This document shows positions 63,022-64,000 of a stretch of 64,000 nucleotides of DNA, one piece after another. The notes below the pieces were generated by a model. It made no database searches, was not told where the DNA came from, and saw nothing but the letters and a program-made list of their open reading frames with translations. The stretch's first letter is position 1, and every line of letters starts with the position of its first letter. Both the position numbers and the translations under genes were made by a program. Source of the DNA: Micromonospora pattaloongensis (GTDB lineage: Bacteria > Actinomycetota > Actinomycetes > Mycobacteriales > Micromonosporaceae). The DNA lies in NCBI RefSeq assembly GCF_900107255.1, contig NZ_FNPH01000001.1:682001-746000 (forward strand), written 5' to 3'.

Positions 63022-63543
63022 CTATTGGACCGGTTCGTCCGGCCCGCGGCTCTCGTCGTCGGGCCGGTTCGGCACCCGACACGACCGTTCCAGCCACAGT
63101 GCCGCGGCCACCAGGGCCAACGACGCGATCAAGCCGCTCGCCGTCGCGGGGATGTCGTTGTACGCGGCGTTGGTCCGCTCCAACGCCAGCCAGGCCAGCA
63201 GGCCGGCGTAGAACCCCGCGAAGATCGCGCCGGCCAGCGAGGACGCCTTGGCCAGCACGACGAACCGGGCCACCGCGAGCGGGTCCACGGGGTCACGGCC
63301 CGGCCGCCGCTCGACGCGGGCCCGCGTGTTGACCGCGGCGTACCCCTCCAACACTGCGAGCCCCACCAGCGTCACGGTCGGTAGCCATGGAAGCGGGGGT
63401 AGCGCGTTGTAGGAGCTGGTGATGAGCAGCCACGCCAGCCCGGCCGCGGCGAGGCCGGCGACGACGAGGGTGGCCGGACGGGTCGGCCCCAGGGTCGGCG
63501 GCGGGGTCGGCGACCGCCGCGGCGGCGTCTTCGGTGCGCTCAC
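63022..63543 (-). CDS. DUF3180 membrane protein
   Basis: A 173-residue protein with four membrane helices (ATLVVAGLAAAGLAWLLITSS, PTVTLVGLAVLEGYAAV, SSLAGAIFAGFYAGLLAWLAL, ASGLIASLALVAAALWLER) and a Pro-rich N-terminus, the layout of DUF3180 proteins, which in Actinobacteria are linked to folK. It lies just downstream of folK here. The function is unknown. Confidence 0.88.
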   Translation of the reverse strand: MSAPKTPPRRSPTPPPTLGPTRPATLVVAGLAAAGLAWLLITSSYNALPPLPWLPTVTLVGLAVLEGYAAVNTRARVERRPGRDPVDPLAVARFVVLAKASSLAGAIFAGFYAGLLAWLALERTNAAYNDIPATASGLIASLALVAAALWLERSCRVPNRPDDESRGPDEPVQ

Positions 63544-63637
63544 GCCGCCGTCCCGTCGACGCCGCCGCAGACGCGCGCCCCGCCGTCGGGGACCCCGCCG
63601 TCGGGGGCGCAGCAGACGCGCCCGATGATTCGCACGC
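63544..63637. other. folK-DUF3180 gap with a repeated hairpin motif
   Basis: A 94-bp gap containing two copies of CCCCGCCGTCGGGG-type palindromic sequence (about 63586-63612). No gene. Confidence 0.4.
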
Positions 63638-64000
63638 TCACCACGTCGACTCTAGCGGCAGATCGCCACGCGGACGCAGCGCGACAAGCTCGGTCGCGAG
63701 GGGCTCGGCGGCCAGCAGCGCCGTGACCGGACCGTGCCCCGGCAGCGCGGCGTCGGGCTCGACGTCGAGCCAGGGCCGCAGCACGAACGCCCGCAGGTGC
63801 GCCCGCGGGTGCGGCAGCGTCAACTCGGGCGCGTCGCTGCGGACCGGTGCCCCGTCGTCCGCCCAGACCCCGATCACGTCGACGTCCAGACTGCGCGGGC
63901 CGAACCGCCGCTCCGGATCGCGAACCCGGCCCGCGGCCTCCTCGATCGCGCGCGCCCGGCCGAGCCAGTCCCTCGCCGACGCGGCCGGATCACGGACCAG
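63638..64000 (-). CDS. folK: 2-amino-4-hydroxy-6-hydroxymethyldihydropteridine diphosphokinase, C-terminal part (5' end outside window)
   Basis: The frame is open to the right edge; 120 codons are inside. It contains the HPPK signature RRFGPRSLDVDVIGVW (conserved Arg and Asp-x-Asp that bind Mg-ATP) and LTLPHPRAHLRAFVLRPWLDVEPDA, the C-terminal landmark of FolK. The enzyme transfers pyrophosphate to the pterin in folate synthesis. Other fol genes are presumably upstream, beyond the window; DUF3180 follows. The shorter internal ATG would remove catalytic residues. Confidence 0.94.
   Translation of the reverse strand: MVRDPAASARDWLGRARAIEEAAGRVRDPERRFGPRSLDVDVIGVWADDGAPVRSDAPELTLPHPRAHLRAFVLRPWLDVEPDAALPGHGPVTALLAAEPLATELVALRPRGDLPLESTW

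Noticed and set aside
63419-63628. 69-residue plus-strand frame opposite DUF3180
   Set aside because: Its Arg-rich tail arises from palindromic CCCCGCCG repeats read in frame; no ribosome-binding site and it overlaps a supported gene.

Overview
This 64 kb window is chromosomal DNA from a very GC-rich actinobacterium, most likely a member of Micromonosporaceae (Actinoplanes/Micromonospora relatives). The case rests on the gene content and order: lpqE-radA-disA, ispF-ispD-carD, the panC-panD-nadB-nadC-coaX-lysS-lsr2-clpC block, an XRE/DUF397 pair, a SigE-family sigma factor and DUF3152/DUF3180/DUF2520 proteins. A four-gene lipid-quinone locus like the agq cluster described from Actinoplanes missouriensis points the same way. 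I see no rRNA, tRNA, CRISPR array or complete transposase gene.

Layout, left to right. 1-0.99 kb: end of a sugar ABC permease coupled to a YesL-like membrane protein carrying an in-frame 48-bp minisatellite. 1.1-9.3 kb: rlmB-cysS, an IclR regulator, a secreted subtilase, a HAD hydrolase, a SigE-family sigma factor with a membrane partner, and a DUF3152 metalloprotease-like protein. 9.6-11.6 kb: an XRE regulator with two tandem DUF397 partners; the outer DUF397 gene is interrupted in its last codons by a 0.75-kb element with terminal inverted repeats and an 11-bp target duplication. 12-15.7 kb: two small genes, then class II and class I fumarases in tandem. 17.3-26.9 kb: dispersed tyrosine catabolism (Lrp/AsnC regulator, hppD, an aminotransferase, fumarylacetoacetase coupled to an unknown gene, hmgA), interleaved with beta-propeller, RDD and SRPBCC proteins. 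26.9-29.8 kb: TPR protein, ispF, ispD, carD. 30.8-34.7 kb: type III PKS, acyl-CoA-dehydrogenase-like flavoprotein, methyltransferase and UbiA prenyltransferase. 34.8-41.4 kb: lpqE-like lipoprotein, radA, disA, peptide deformylase, ACT protein, mutY. 41.6-53.5 kb: one long minus-strand housekeeping series from the DUF2520 protein down to clpC. 53.7-55.8 kb: a MidA-family methyltransferase next to an orphan nuoD. 57.4-61.1 kb: a betaine-type ABC transporter whose binding protein looks circularly permuted. 61.1-64 kb: small conserved and membrane proteins, then DUF3180 and a truncated folK.

Regulation visible in the DNA: many genes have a TANNNT -10 hexamer ending 6-8 nt before an ATG/GTG, which implies leaderless mRNAs and was used to choose several starts. 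A perfect 17-bp palindrome lies between hmgA and the gene coupled to fahA. Four DnaA-box-like 9-mers and a near-consensus ClgR operator lie in the lsr2-clpC gap. Two families of intergenic inverted repeats recur in the window.

The observations I rate highest are the TIR/TSD element in the DUF397 gene, the MidA-NuoD pairing, the permuted betaine-binding protein, the DnaA-box cluster, and the unknown gene coupled to fumarylacetoacetase in a pathway with no visible isomerase.
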